Below are positions 13,828 to 22,689 of a stretch of 51,789 bases of DNA, one piece after another. Every line of letters starts with the position of its first letter. The first letter of the stretch is position 1. The stretch lies in IMG/VR virus record IMGVR_UViG_3300027963_000100, positions 1 through 51,789 of that record; one strand, given 5' to 3'. This DNA comes from a virus. The position numbers and the translations under genes were made by a program. The notes under the pieces were generated by a model. The model was not told the origin of the DNA. It saw only the letters and a list, made by a program, of their open reading frames with translations, and made no database searches.

Positions 13828-15402
13828 ATGGCCACCAAGGACGCAGACAACTTAGTCAAGGCCCCGCATCGACGCCAGGCCTATACCGAATCACAGCTGG
13901 CAGAGTTTGTGGCCTGTGCAGATCCCTTGGACGGCCCCAGGTATTTTCTTGACAACTTTTTTCACATACAGCACCCCACCCGGGGCAAGATGCTGTATCA
14001 GCCGTTTGACTATCAAAAAAAGCTGATAGACACTTACCACAACTACAGATTCAGCATCAGCATGATGCCCAGGCAGACCGGTAAGTCAACATCGGCTGCA
14101 GGTTACTTGCTGTGGTATGCTATGTTTGTGCCGGACTCGACTATTCTTATTGCTGCTCACAAGTACACCGGCTCTCGAGAGATCATGCAGCGTATTCAAT
14201 ATGCGTATGAACTGTGCCCAAATCACATTAGAGCCGGTGTCACCAGCTACAACAAAGGCAACCTGGACTTTGAAAACGGCAGTCGCATAGTGTCAGCTAC
14301 CACAACTGAAAACACCGGCCGGGGTATGAGTATTTCCCTGCTGTACGCCGACGAGTTTGCGTTTGTGCGGCCCACTATTGCCAAAGAGTTTTGGACTTCG
14401 ATTTCTCCCACTTTGGCCACTGGTGGTAAGGCCATTATCACATCAACTCCCAATTCAGACGAGGATCAGTTTGCTCAGTTGTGGAAAGGTGCCAATCGGC
14501 GTGAAGATGCTTATGGCAATCCCACACCTATTGGACAAAATGGATTCAAAGCCTATCGCAGCTATTGGCACGAGCACCCGGATCGAGACGAAAAGTGGGC
14601 TGCGGAACAGCGAGCCCAACTGGGCGACGAGCGTTTTAGACGCGAAATGGATTGCGAATTCATCATCTGGGAAGAGACCTTGATCTCTGCCACCACCTTG
14701 ATTGATCTCCAGGCACAAGAACCTCTCTATCACACTGGCCAGGTGCGGTGGTATCAACGTCCCGAACGTGGCCGAATCTATGTGGTGTCCCTGGATCCCA
14801 GTCTGGGCACTGGGGGTGATCCTGCTGCTATCCAGATCTTTGAGGCCAACACCACACGACAGGTTGGCGAGTGGCGTCACAACCGTACTGATATTCCCAC
14901 ACAAATCAGAATCTTGGCCGACATAGTGAAACATCTGCACGAACACACACAGGATCAAAACAGCATCTACTACAGCATTGAAAACAACACCATTGGCGAA
15001 GCTGCTTTGATCAGCATTGCTGACTACGGGGAAGAAAACATTCCTGGCTACTTTCTCAGCGACAATTCGGTTGTGGGCACCACTGGGCGCAGGTTTCGCA
15101 AGGGATTCAACACCACACCCCGGGCCAAACTCACGGCCTGCAACAAGCTGAAAATTCTAGTGGAATCGGGTCGCTTGCGCATTGCCAGTCAACCCTTGAT
15201 CTCTGAGCTCAAAACTTTCATTGCTCACGGAGTCAGCTATGCAGCCAAGCCTGGCGAGCATGATGATCTTGTGATGGCCACTATTCTGGCCGTGCGCATG
15301 ATGCAACTGCTGCAGACCTATCACCCGGAAATGGATGCACAAATGAAGGATCACGGAGATCAGCGCATTGATCCCATGCCATTTATATCAATAATGCGCT
15401 AA
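13828..15402 (+). CDS. 17: Terminase large subunit, DNA packaging motor (gp17-like)
   Basis: The 524-residue protein has both terminase domains. The ATPase has the Walker A-like MPRQTGKST (about residues 80-88), a Walker B LLYADEF (about 172-178) and a coupling-type ITSTPN at about 209. The C-terminal RNase H-like nuclease contains VVSLDPSLGTGGDP (about 319-332), a SIENNTIGE segment and a late acidic GEHDDLVMA. In T4 the gp17 motor cuts concatemers and pumps DNA into the prohead. Length is somewhat below T4 gp17. No small terminase gene adjoins it. It starts 8 bases after the nuclease gene without an obvious RBS. Confidence 0.93.
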   Translation: MATKDADNLVKAPHRRQAYTESQLAEFVACADPLDGPRYFLDNFFHIQHPTRGKMLYQPFDYQKKLIDTYHNYRFSISMMPRQTGKSTSAAGYLLWYAMFVPDSTILIAAHKYTGSREIMQRIQYAYELCPNHIRAGVTSYNKGNLDFENGSRIVSATTTENTGRGMSISLLYADEFAFVRPTIAKEFWTSISPTLATGGKAIITSTPNSDEDQFAQLWKGANRREDAYGNPTPIGQNGFKAYRSYWHEHPDRDEKWAAEQRAQLGDERFRREMDCEFIIWEETLISATTLIDLQAQEPLYHTGQVRWYQRPERGRIYVVSLDPSLGTGGDPAAIQIFEANTTRQVGEWRHNRTDIPTQIRILADIVKHLHEHTQDQNSIYYSIENNTIGEAALISIADYGEENIPGYFLSDNSVVGTTGRRFRKGFNTTPRAKLTACNKLKILVESGRLRIASQPLISELKTFIAHGVSYAAKPGEHDDLVMATILAVRMMQLLQTYHPEMDAQMKDHGDQRIDPMPFISIMR

Positions 15403-15405
15403 ATA
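15399..15405 (+). promoter_or_regulatory. Late-type promoter box (CTAAATA), leaderless spacing
   Basis: CTAAATA overlaps the terminase stop codon and ends 7 bases before the ATG of 15413-17632. With T4 late promoters initiating about 6 bases beyond the box, the mRNA would begin at or next to the start codon. No Shine-Dalgarno is visible. Confidence 0.5.
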
Positions 15406-15412
15406 AGCTACT

Positions 15413-17632
15413 ATGAGTATTGAAACAAGATCCCAAGAATTGGCTGACCTGCTGGTGACTCGCAACTTCGAGCCTGATTATTTCAAAGCAGGCCGTTCAG
15501 TGACCACAGCACAAGATGCTGACATGTTTTCGTTTGATTATGTGGGTGCATCTGGACGCAACTACGGCACTGTGGTGATCATGTTCCAGGAAGATGACAC
15601 ATTCCTGCTGCTGGCGGCCAACAACATGGCCCGGGGCATGGAAGATAGAGACTCGGATGAGTGGTCTGACTTTTTGATTCAACTCAAGCAATGGGCTGTG
15701 AGTCCGGGCACAGGATTTAGAAATTTTAGTGTGCAGAATATCTCGAAACTGCGACACCACCAAGCTGGCATGGCAGCCATACGCGAGGGCCTGTTTGAAG
15801 GCTACTATGGCACACGACACATCAGCTATGTGGGCGAGGCCACTCAAGCCAGACTCATGATCCGACACAAACGCCCCTTGGGCGAGGGTGATGCACGCCA
15901 TCGCCAAATCGACAGCTTGTTCTTGGAAACTGCGGATGGTGAACGCTACCGACTGCCATTTCGTCAATTGGCGGGCGGTCGTGCCATGCTGGAACATGTG
16001 CGTGCAGGAGGCCGTCCCTGGGATGTGCGCGGTGTGCATATCACAGAAATGGTGTCAGAACTGGCTGTGCTGTCAAGATTTCGCCGAGCCAGTGCTGGCC
16101 GTGTGCTGGAAGGCATAAGCCAACAAGTGGTAGAATCTGCTGCTCACTACTATGATGCCCTGCGTGAAAGCATTCGTCGCTTGGGTTCCAGTCGTGGCTA
16201 TGCTGATTATTTTGAATCTTGGACGCCGGCTGACATTGGCAGTCACGAAGAATTGGTAGAAGACATCCGACAACTGTTTGTGGAACAGACCCTGGATGCC
16301 AGAATAGAATCAGCCTTGCCCTTGTTGGCACGCATACAACAGAAGGAAAACAGCATGAAAGAAATTGCAGTATTTGAAGCCTGGACCGACCGTGTAATGG
16401 AAGGTACCTGGGAATTGCCCGAAACACCAGAACAACTAAATCAACTGCGTCAGCTGCTGAGCCAGCCCTTGACTGTGGGTGTGGATGCCATGGATGCCAC
16501 GGAACAACTGGGGGGTCTAGTAGGCGATGATGAGCTGTTTGATCGCTTGACTGACCTGGCCGATCGTGATCCCAATGCCAATGCATGGGACGACTCAGCT
16601 GTGATGGATCGCATGTGGGAACTGGCTGACGCCAGCCCGGAATTGGCCGCGGCATTGACACAGATTGGCACTCCCACAGGTCCCGAAGATGATCAGCCTG
16701 GCATAGCAGAGGGCGCTGGAACTTTGCTTCCAGAAGTTCAAGCAAAAGTCGAACAAATGGCCCTAAAATTAGCCAAAGCCCTACGCAGTGAAATTATTCG
16801 CGGTTGGCGAGAAGATAAGGATTATTACGGAAAAGAAGAAGCTGACCGAGTTGCCAAAGAAGCAGTTGAACAAATTCGCGACGTTGCCACAAGTTTATCA
16901 AAAAATTGGACCGCGTCTGACTGGATCATTGATGTAGCAGACGCACGTGCCAAAGGTGCTTATAATATTCTTATGGGCCAGCGAGGGTGGGACGGATTTG
17001 ATTGGGAATCAAAATATCCTGGTATTAAGCAAGCACTAGATCAATCTTTTGCTCGTGCATGGCAAAGTATAGATGTGCCCGGCCTGCAAGCAATCAAAGA
17101 ACAAGGCATGTACAAAGACAACATAGATGATCAAGGCATGGCGGAAGCCTTGGGCGATCTCAGACCCAAACTGGGCAGCAGACGCGATCAGGGCAAAAGT
17201 ATTCGCAAATGGCGCAAGGCCCGTGGGCTGGACGAATCAGGTGTGGCGGAAGGTGCAACACCAACACCGGGACTGCAACCTGACGGCAAATACTATAATA
17301 AAGCCGGCAGACTAATAGGCACTTGGAATGGGCGCACTCTTGCTATAGATCCTGGTGCAAAACAATACTGGATCGATGAGTTTGGCGAAGAAGAAGCTGG
17401 TAACATAGCGATCAAATGGCAGAAACAACTAGAAAAGGTCACTGCCCCATCTGAAGATAGTGTCAAATATTATGCAAACGAATTAGAAAAATCCGATCTT
17501 CAAGCCAATCGGCCCAGACAAAGTCGTCAACAGTATTATGACCTAGCAGTACAAATGCTATCAGGCCAACAAGGCATAACAGAAGGCGCAGATCGTGAAT
17601 TAGCACGCCTGCGTGAGTTGCTGAAGCGATAA
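15413..17632 (+). CDS. Large modular virion-type protein with hydrophobic-x-Glu linkers
   Basis: The 739-residue protein is unknown to me. Residues 1-340 look like folded alpha/beta and helical domains (RFRRASAGRVLEGISQQ, SMKEIAVFEAWTDRV). Beyond about residue 425 it turns modular: segments are separated by PGIAEGAG, QGMAEALG, SGVAEGAT and QGITEGAD, with a short charged tail ending ARLRELLKR. Two of these segments (about 16720-17100 and 17250-17580) are AT-richer and use different codons from the surrounding gene, as if inserted. The same linker type is found in 627-3770. Probably a virion or capsid-associated polyprotein processed after Glu. Confidence 0.75.
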   Translation: MSIETRSQELADLLVTRNFEPDYFKAGRSVTTAQDADMFSFDYVGASGRNYGTVVIMFQEDDTFLLLAANNMARGMEDRDSDEWSDFLIQLKQWAVSPGTGFRNFSVQNISKLRHHQAGMAAIREGLFEGYYGTRHISYVGEATQARLMIRHKRPLGEGDARHRQIDSLFLETADGERYRLPFRQLAGGRAMLEHVRAGGRPWDVRGVHITEMVSELAVLSRFRRASAGRVLEGISQQVVESAAHYYDALRESIRRLGSSRGYADYFESWTPADIGSHEELVEDIRQLFVEQTLDARIESALPLLARIQQKENSMKEIAVFEAWTDRVMEGTWELPETPEQLNQLRQLLSQPLTVGVDAMDATEQLGGLVGDDELFDRLTDLADRDPNANAWDDSAVMDRMWELADASPELAAALTQIGTPTGPEDDQPGIAEGAGTLLPEVQAKVEQMALKLAKALRSEIIRGWREDKDYYGKEEADRVAKEAVEQIRDVATSLSKNWTASDWIIDVADARAKGAYNILMGQRGWDGFDWESKYPGIKQALDQSFARAWQSIDVPGLQAIKEQGMYKDNIDDQGMAEALGDLRPKLGSRRDQGKSIRKWRKARGLDESGVAEGATPTPGLQPDGKYYNKAGRLIGTWNGRTLAIDPGAKQYWIDEFGEEEAGNIAIKWQKQLEKVTAPSEDSVKYYANELEKSDLQANRPRQSRQQYYDLAVQMLSGQQGITEGADRELARLRELLKR

Positions 17633-17671
17633 GCACTGTTTTTGACAAACGTGCCGGTCAACTGTTGGCAG

Positions 17672-17679
17672 CATAAATA
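17672..17679 (+). promoter_or_regulatory. Late-type promoter box (CATAAATA) upstream of gene 32
   Basis: CATAAATA differs from the T4 late octamer TATAAATA by one base. It lies before the terminator-like hairpin and the pseudoknot, so its use for gene 32 would require read-through. Confidence 0.4.
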
Positions 17680-17688
17680 AAACACAGC

Positions 17689-17708
17689 AAGGATGCGGTG
17701 GCATCCTT
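17689..17708 (+). terminator. Hairpin, probable terminator
   Basis: AAGGATGC (17689-17696) and GCATCCTT (17701-17708) form an 8-bp stem with a GGTG tetraloop, followed by TCTTG. The U tract is short, so it may be a weak terminator of the upstream modular gene. Confidence 0.5.
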
Positions 17709-17738
17709 TCTTGAGGCAATTTAACCAGTTTCGTAGAA

Positions 17739-17771
17739 AACACAGACAAGGCTGTGTTAAAATAACCTTGT
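17739..17771 (+). promoter_or_regulatory. Predicted H-type pseudoknot in gene 32 leader
   Basis: Stem 1 is AACACAG (17739-17745) with CTGTGTT (17752-17758). The 6-base loop ACAAGG (17746-17751) is perfectly complementary to CCTTGT (17766-17771), giving stem 2. If the outermost A-U pair of stem 2 opens, loop 1 is a single A and loop 3 is the A-rich 17759-17765, the geometry of T4-group gene 32 pseudoknots. The knot lies 65 bases before the ATG, followed by an A/U-rich, weakly structured leader with a small TTTAAG/CTTAAA dyad (17780-17796). In T4 the equivalent knot nucleates gp32 binding and translational repression. Confidence 0.7.
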
Positions 17772-17836
17772 AGGCAGCATTTAAGTAGATCTTAAATTTT
17801 TAAATCATATTAACGCATATAGAAAGGCAACACAAT

Positions 17837-18847
17837 ATGGCATCACTAGCAGAAATTCGGGCTCGTTTGGCAGCCGCAGAAAACAAACAAGTCAGCCAAG
17901 GAACTGGATCCTCTGACATTTATCCACACTGGAACCTTAATGAAGGCGATTCTTGTACTCTGCGTTTCCTTCCCGATGGAAATACCAAAAACACATTCTT
18001 CTGGCAGGAACGTGCCATGATCCGACTGCCGTTTAGTGGCATCAAGGGCGAAATGGAATCCCGACAAGTCATGGTGCAAGTGCCATGCGTGGAGATGTGG
18101 GGCGATGCTTGCCCAATCTTGGCCGAAGTTCGCGGCTGGTTCAAGGACAAGAGTCTTGAAGAAATGGGTCGCAAATACTGGAAAAAGCGCAGCTACATTT
18201 TCCAAGGTTTTGTGCGTGAGAATCCACTAGCTGACGACAAGTCTCCTGAAAATCCAATCCGTCGCTTTATCATTGGTCCCCAAATCTTTACCACTATCAA
18301 AGGTGCCTTGATGGATCCTGAACTGGAAGAATTACCAACTGACTACCTGCGTGGTCTGGACTTCCGTATCAGCAAAGGAGCCAAGGGCGGTTTTGCTGAC
18401 TACAACGGATCAAAGTGGGCACGTAAGGAATCGGCACTGACCGAAGCCGAGTCTGCTGCCATTGAGCAACATGGCTTGTTTGACCTGAGCACATTCTTGC
18501 CCAAGAAGCCCTCTGACGTTGAGTTGAAAGTGATCAAAGAAATGTTTGAAGCTTCGGTAGACGGCCAGCCCTACGACACCGAGCGTTGGGGCAGCTACTA
18601 CCGTCCTGCTGGTGTACAAGCACCTGCTGGCGCTGCTGCAGCTTCATCCACAGCAGATGTGGACGAGGATGCTCCTGCTCGCTCTGCTGCCAAACCCATG
18701 GTCACAGCCAAACCTGCACCTGCAGCCGCCAGCTTTGACGACGAGGATGCGGAAGTTGCAGTTGCAGCAGCACCTGTGGCTGCAGCCAAGCCCGCACAAA
18801 AGGCCGAAGACATCTTGGCCATGATTCGTGCACGTCAACAGAAGTAA
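17837..18847 (+). CDS. 32: Single-stranded DNA-binding protein (gp32-like)
   Basis: The 336-residue protein matches T4 gp32 in architecture. A basic N-terminal LAST-like segment (IRARLAAAENKQ) serves cooperative self-contact. A central OB-type core includes TLRFLPDGN, the KKRSYIFQGFVREN strand and the FRISKGAKGGFADY segment. A long Ala/Pro linker with acidic patches follows (DVDEDAPA, FDDEDAE), needed in T4 for partner binding. The zinc site looks degraded: C-x7-C (VPCVEMWGDACPI) is present but the third Cys of T4's set is missing. AAAGG lies upstream of the ATG. It is followed by a terminator and uvsX. Confidence 0.92.
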   Translation: MASLAEIRARLAAAENKQVSQGTGSSDIYPHWNLNEGDSCTLRFLPDGNTKNTFFWQERAMIRLPFSGIKGEMESRQVMVQVPCVEMWGDACPILAEVRGWFKDKSLEEMGRKYWKKRSYIFQGFVRENPLADDKSPENPIRRFIIGPQIFTTIKGALMDPELEELPTDYLRGLDFRISKGAKGGFADYNGSKWARKESALTEAESAAIEQHGLFDLSTFLPKKPSDVELKVIKEMFEASVDGQPYDTERWGSYYRPAGVQAPAGAAAASSTADVDEDAPARSAAKPMVTAKPAPAAASFDDEDAEVAVAAAPVAAAKPAQKAEDILAMIRARQQK

Positions 18848-18858
18848 ATGACTAGCAA

Positions 18859-18888
18859 ACAGGCACAGAATTCTGTGCCTGTATTTTT
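18859..18888 (+). terminator. Rho-independent terminator between gene 32 and uvsX
   Basis: A perfect 24-base palindrome centred on GAATTC (18859-18882) is followed by ATTTTTT. It would end the gene 32 message and separate it from uvsX, which then needs partial read-through or its own promoter. Confidence 0.88.
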
Positions 18889-18905
18889 TAGAATAAGGAA
18901 AAACA

Positions 18906-19970
18906 ATGGCCAAGCCGTTTGACGTCTCGAAATTTCGCAAGGAAATTACCAAATCAATTGATGGACTTTCTATCGGTTTTAACGATCCCACAGACTGGAT
19001 TTCAACAGGTAACTATGCCTTGAACTATCTCATATCCGGGGACTTCCACCGTGGTATTCCCCTGGGCAAGGTTACTGTGTTTGCCGGGGAATCCGGTGCC
19101 GGCAAAAGCTACATCTGTTCAGGCAACATCATCAAAAATGCCCAAGAGCAAGGCATCTTTGTGGTGCTGATTGACTCGGAAAATGCCTTGGACGAGGACT
19201 GGCTCAAGGCCTTGGGTGTGGACACCAGTGAGAGCAAGTTGCTGAAACTGAGCATGGCCATGATTGATGATGTGGCCAAGACCATCTCTACCTTCATGAG
19301 TGACTACAAGGCCTTGCCCGACGGTGAGCGTCCCAAGGTGTTGTTTGTGATTGACAGCTTGGGCATGTTGCTCACACCCACTGACATCAACCAATTTGAT
19401 GCTGGAGACCTCAAGGGTGACCTGGGCCGCAAGCCCAAGGCACTCACAGCCCTGGTACGCAACTGTGTCAACATGTTTGGATCATACAACGTGGGCTTGG
19501 TATGTACCAACCACACCTATGCTAGCCAGGACATGTTTGATCCCGATGACAAGATTTCAGGTGGTCAGGGTTTTATCTATGCCAGCTCCATTGTGGTGGC
19601 CATGAAAAAACTCAAGCTCAAAGAGGACGAAGATGGCAACAAGATTTCAGATGTCATGGGCATTCGATCAGCTTGCAAGGTCATGAAAACACGCTATGCC
19701 AAACCCTTTGAGGGAGTGCAGGTCAAGATACCCTACACCACTGGCATGAGTCCACATTCCGGGCTGGTTGATCTGGCTGAGAAAAAAAATCTTCTCAAGA
19801 AAGAAGGCAACAGTTTGGTATTTGTTACCAGTGATGGCGAAATTATCAAACAGTTTCGTAAAAAATGGGAATCAAACGAGAATGGTAGTCTGGATCGACT
19901 CATGGCAGATTTTAGAAATCAAAAGATCACAACCGAAACAGTAGAAGAATCACAGGAGGATGCAGAATGA
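18906..19970 (+). CDS. uvsX: RecA-like recombinase UvsX
   Basis: The 354-residue protein has the RecA core: Walker A GESGAGKS (residues 61-68) and Walker B VLFVIDS (about 139-145). The DNA-loop and filament regions follow (NHTYASQDMFDPDDKISGGQG). UvsX coats gp32-covered single-stranded DNA with the help of UvsY and drives strand exchange and recombination-dependent replication. Here the partner genes gp32, uvsY and uvsW are all within the window. TAAGGAAAAAC before the ATG is a usable RBS. Its stop overlaps the next start (ATGA). Confidence 0.95.
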   Translation: MAKPFDVSKFRKEITKSIDGLSIGFNDPTDWISTGNYALNYLISGDFHRGIPLGKVTVFAGESGAGKSYICSGNIIKNAQEQGIFVVLIDSENALDEDWLKALGVDTSESKLLKLSMAMIDDVAKTISTFMSDYKALPDGERPKVLFVIDSLGMLLTPTDINQFDAGDLKGDLGRKPKALTALVRNCVNMFGSYNVGLVCTNHTYASQDMFDPDDKISGGQGFIYASSIVVAMKKLKLKEDEDGNKISDVMGIRSACKVMKTRYAKPFEGVQVKIPYTTGMSPHSGLVDLAEKKNLLKKEGNSLVFVTSDGEIIKQFRKKWESNENGSLDRLMADFRNQKITTETVEESQEDAE

Positions 19971-20239
19971 GCGTGGATGTTATCAGCGAAATTTGGACCG
20001 AACTCAAGCGATATGTCAATGTGGTTGATCGCGGCGACGCAGCTGAATCCATTGTGTCTATCCTGATAGATCATGACATTGATGCTGATGAAATACGCAC
20101 CTGGTTCAAAGGCGACGGCGACATCAAAACCGCCTTAAGTGATTACCTGGCTACCGATACCGATTCGAATGATATGCTAGAGGAGGACTCAGAAGAAGAC
20201 GATGATTTCAGTGAAGACGATGAGGACGACTGGGATTAA
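19967..20239 (+). CDS. Small acidic protein coupled to uvsX
   Basis: A 90-residue protein with a folded helical N-terminus (VISEIWTELKRYVNVVDRGDAA) and a highly acidic tail of Asp/Glu from about residue 65 to the end. It starts inside the uvsX stop codon (ATGA), so translation is coupled. The same kind of small acidic protein follows uvsX in marine T4-like phages as far as I recall. The acidic tail may mimic DNA or bind gp32/UvsX. No catalytic motif; the role is not established. Confidence 0.75.
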   Translation: MSVDVISEIWTELKRYVNVVDRGDAAESIVSILIDHDIDADEIRTWFKGDGDIKTALSDYLATDTDSNDMLEEDSEEDDDFSEDDEDDWD

Positions 20240-20240
20240 T

Positions 20241-21491
20241 GTGACTGATCAATATTTTCCGATAAAAACGGCCACAGCGTGTTCTTTAAAATGGACCTGG
20301 AGTACGTTGTATTTAAATTCAAACGAAACAGCATCCTGTCATCGAACGGGATTTAGTAAACTAACCCTTGAGAATTTTGATAATTTTCATAACACTGAAA
20401 AAAAGATTTCGGAAAGAGAAGCAATGCTCAAGGGCCAGTGGCCAGTGGATAGTTGTAGTTATTGTCGGAATATTGAGCTAGCTGGTGGATTCAGCGATCG
20501 CATGTTGCACTCAAAAATTCCAGGTCAAGTACCTGTTGAATTAGTGTCAAACACCACTGCAACTACGGTGACACCCACTATTCTAGAGGTATTTTTTAAA
20601 AATACGTGCAATTTGTCATGTTTGTACTGCTTGCCAGAGTTGAGTTCAAAAATTAATCAAGAAAATCAAAAATTTGGAAAGTTTGAAAAAAACAGCGTAG
20701 AATTATCGACATACACACCCCCAACTTCTGTGGATTTGTTAATAGAAAAATTTTGGGATTGGATGCAAATAAATTCTCACAATCTGAAAAGATTTAATAT
20801 ACTCGGCGGCGAACCTTTTTATCAGCAAGAATTTGATCGTTGTTTGGATTATTTTGAATCGTCAATGCACCCGGATCTTGAAATAGGAATAGTTACCAAT
20901 TTATCAATGAGCCAGGATAGACTTGAAGTCTATCTTGACCGATTTAAATCGTTACTGGCAAAAAAACAAATTAAACGCATCGATCTTACGTGTAGTATCG
21001 ATTGTCTTGGTCCAGAACAAGAATTTGTCAGGCATGGGTTAGATCTTGAACAATGGATCAAAAATTTTGAATTATTGTTGCAAAAGAAATGGTTAACGCT
21101 CAATATAAATCAAACTATTAGTTTGTTAACAATAAAAACCATGCCCGAGTTATTGCAAAAAATGATTCAATGGAGAGAGATTAAACCAATTGGACACTAT
21201 TTTTCAGAGGTTTCTCCTCACCCTAGTTATCTCATGTCTAATGTTTTAGGATCTGGGATATTTGAAGATGATTTTGAAATTATTCTCAATCTCATGCCTG
21301 TCAGTACTGAGAAAGACCAACTTGCTAAAAAATACATGCAAGGTATTGCTGATTCGATTGTGAAATCTCAAAGAAACACATCTGAAATTTTAAAATTAAA
21401 AACTTTTTTAGACGAAAAAGATCGTAGAAGAGGTACCAATTGGAGGAAAACTTTTCCCTGGTTAGAATGTGAGATAGATCATGTGGTATAG
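20241..21491 (+). CDS. Radical SAM protein with twitch/SPASM-like features
   Basis: The 416-residue protein has the radical SAM cluster motif C-x3-C-x2-C in NTCNLSCLYCLPELSSKI, which would bind a 4Fe-4S cluster and S-adenosylmethionine. It also has a following ILGGEPFYQ (GGE motif). Upstream Cys in ASCHRTGFSK and DSCSYCRNIELAGG could hold an auxiliary cluster. I favour GTG 20241, directly after the previous stop, over the ATG at 20202, which would overlap. The gene is strikingly AT-rich (20641-20700 has 15 G/C in 60, against 31 in 60 at 21541-21600) and sits between uvsX and uvsY, so it looks inserted. Substrate unknown. Confidence 0.85.
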   Translation: MTDQYFPIKTATACSLKWTWSTLYLNSNETASCHRTGFSKLTLENFDNFHNTEKKISEREAMLKGQWPVDSCSYCRNIELAGGFSDRMLHSKIPGQVPVELVSNTTATTVTPTILEVFFKNTCNLSCLYCLPELSSKINQENQKFGKFEKNSVELSTYTPPTSVDLLIEKFWDWMQINSHNLKRFNILGGEPFYQQEFDRCLDYFESSMHPDLEIGIVTNLSMSQDRLEVYLDRFKSLLAKKQIKRIDLTCSIDCLGPEQEFVRHGLDLEQWIKNFELLLQKKWLTLNINQTISLLTIKTMPELLQKMIQWREIKPIGHYFSEVSPHPSYLMSNVLGSGIFEDDFEIILNLMPVSTEKDQLAKKYMQGIADSIVKSQRNTSEILKLKTFLDEKDRRRGTNWRKTFPWLECEIDHVV

Positions 21492-21933
21492 CCGTGTCAC
21501 TGCTGACCTGGGTGCAATCCCGGATTTCATAGCTCACTACGAGAGCGAACTGGACGCTGCCAAGCGAGACTGCAAAATTGGCGGAGTGGTAGAAAAAAAC
21601 ATCACAGCCCTGCCCGGCATCACCGAGCATCGTTTCAATCAGTTGCAAGAGATTGAAGCTGTGCTGAACCTGCTCAACATCCAGTTGCGAAAAATTCGTC
21701 GTCGCCACTTTCAAAAGTACCTGGAAGGATATGCGCGAGCACTGACATCAAGGGATGCCGAAAAGTACGTGGACGGGGAAGATGAAGTGATTGACTTTGA
21801 GACCATAATTAACGAAGTGGCCTTTCTGCGCAATCGTTGGTTGGGTATTCTCAAAGGCCTGGATACCAAACAGTGGCAGATGGGTCATATTGTGAGATTG
21901 CGCACAGCCGGAATGGAAGACATACAGGTGTAA
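21481..21933 (+). CDS. uvsY: UvsY-like recombination mediator
   Basis: The 150-residue, highly helical, charged protein resembles T4-type UvsY in size and layout. It has an N-terminal helical half (IPDFIAHYESELDAAKRDCK), a basic RKIRRRHFQKY segment, and a conserved-type ending LGILKGLDTKQWQMGHIVRLR. UvsY loads UvsX onto gp32-coated ssDNA. Context supports this: uvsX lies upstream in the same operon, interrupted only by the acidic protein and the AT-rich radical SAM gene. It overlaps the latter by 11 bases. Identity is by pattern and context, not by search. Confidence 0.68.
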   Translation: MWYSRVTADLGAIPDFIAHYESELDAAKRDCKIGGVVEKNITALPGITEHRFNQLQEIEAVLNLLNIQLRKIRRRHFQKYLEGYARALTSRDAEKYVDGEDEVIDFETIINEVAFLRNRWLGILKGLDTKQWQMGHIVRLRTAGMEDIQV

Positions 21934-21936
21934 TAT

Positions 21937-22686
21937 ATGTTTAAAAATCACGAGGAAAGTCACGAGCACAGTCTCGAAACACTAAACTTGTTCTACGAAT
22001 ACGACGACTTCATGGAAAGCGTGGGTACCTTGGCTGACCTGGGGTGCGGTGCTGGTCTAGATCTGGAATGGTGGGCCACACGCACCACACGAGACGATGT
22101 GCCACAACCACTTGAGATCAAGTGCACCGGTATCGACATCCTGGATTCCTTGCCAGTGGCGCATCGGTATCCCAACATGGTTTATCAGCGCAACGACTTT
22201 GAGCAGGCTGTGGATGCTCCGCCTACCCGATTCGATGTGCTGTGGTGTCACGATGCTTTTCAATACTGTATCAATCCTGTGGCTGCCTTGAGCCGTTGGT
22301 GGCATGCCACCAGTGATGGCGGTATGTTGGTGTTGATCCTGCCGCAAACAGCCAGTATTGTTCGCAGACAGTTGATTCACACACAGCAAAACGGGTGCTA
22401 TCATCATCATAGTCTTGTGAGTCTCATTCACCAACTGGCAGTGTCGGGTTGGGATTGTCAAAATGGATTTTTTCTCAAGCGACCCACGGACCCTTGGCTG
22501 CATGCCATAGCATACAAGAGCACCCACCAGCCCATGGATCCCAGAACCACCACCTGGTATGATCTGGCAGATCGTCAACTGTTGCCCGAATCAGCTGCTG
22601 AGGGTGTGCAGAGCCGTGGACACTTGGCTCACTCGGACTTGATCTTGCCCTGGTTGGACAAAAGTTTCATACACTACGGGGAATAA
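21937..22686 (+). CDS. SAM-dependent class I methyltransferase
   Basis: The 249-residue protein has a methyltransferase motif I (LADLGCGAGLDLEWWA, about 28-43). It continues with an acidic motif II strand (CTGIDIL), a motif IV-like FDVLWCHDAFQYCINPV and a GGMLVLILPQ strand. This is the small-molecule or sugar methyltransferase type (UbiE/FkbM-like layout) rather than a DNA methylase; no catalytic D/NPPY is seen. It opens an island of glycosyltransferase genes, so methylation of a glycan is plausible. It begins 3 bases after uvsY. Confidence 0.8.
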   Translation: MFKNHEESHEHSLETLNLFYEYDDFMESVGTLADLGCGAGLDLEWWATRTTRDDVPQPLEIKCTGIDILDSLPVAHRYPNMVYQRNDFEQAVDAPPTRFDVLWCHDAFQYCINPVAALSRWWHATSDGGMLVLILPQTASIVRRQLIHTQQNGCYHHHSLVSLIHQLAVSGWDCQNGFFLKRPTDPWLHAIAYKSTHQPMDPRTTTWYDLADRQLLPESAAEGVQSRGHLAHSDLILPWLDKSFIHYGE

Positions 22687-22689
22687 GGC

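Noticed and set aside
17642-17647. TTGACA as -35 of a gene 32 promoter
   Set aside because: No -10 hexamer is found 16-18 bases downstream; the nearby CATAAATA fits the late class better.
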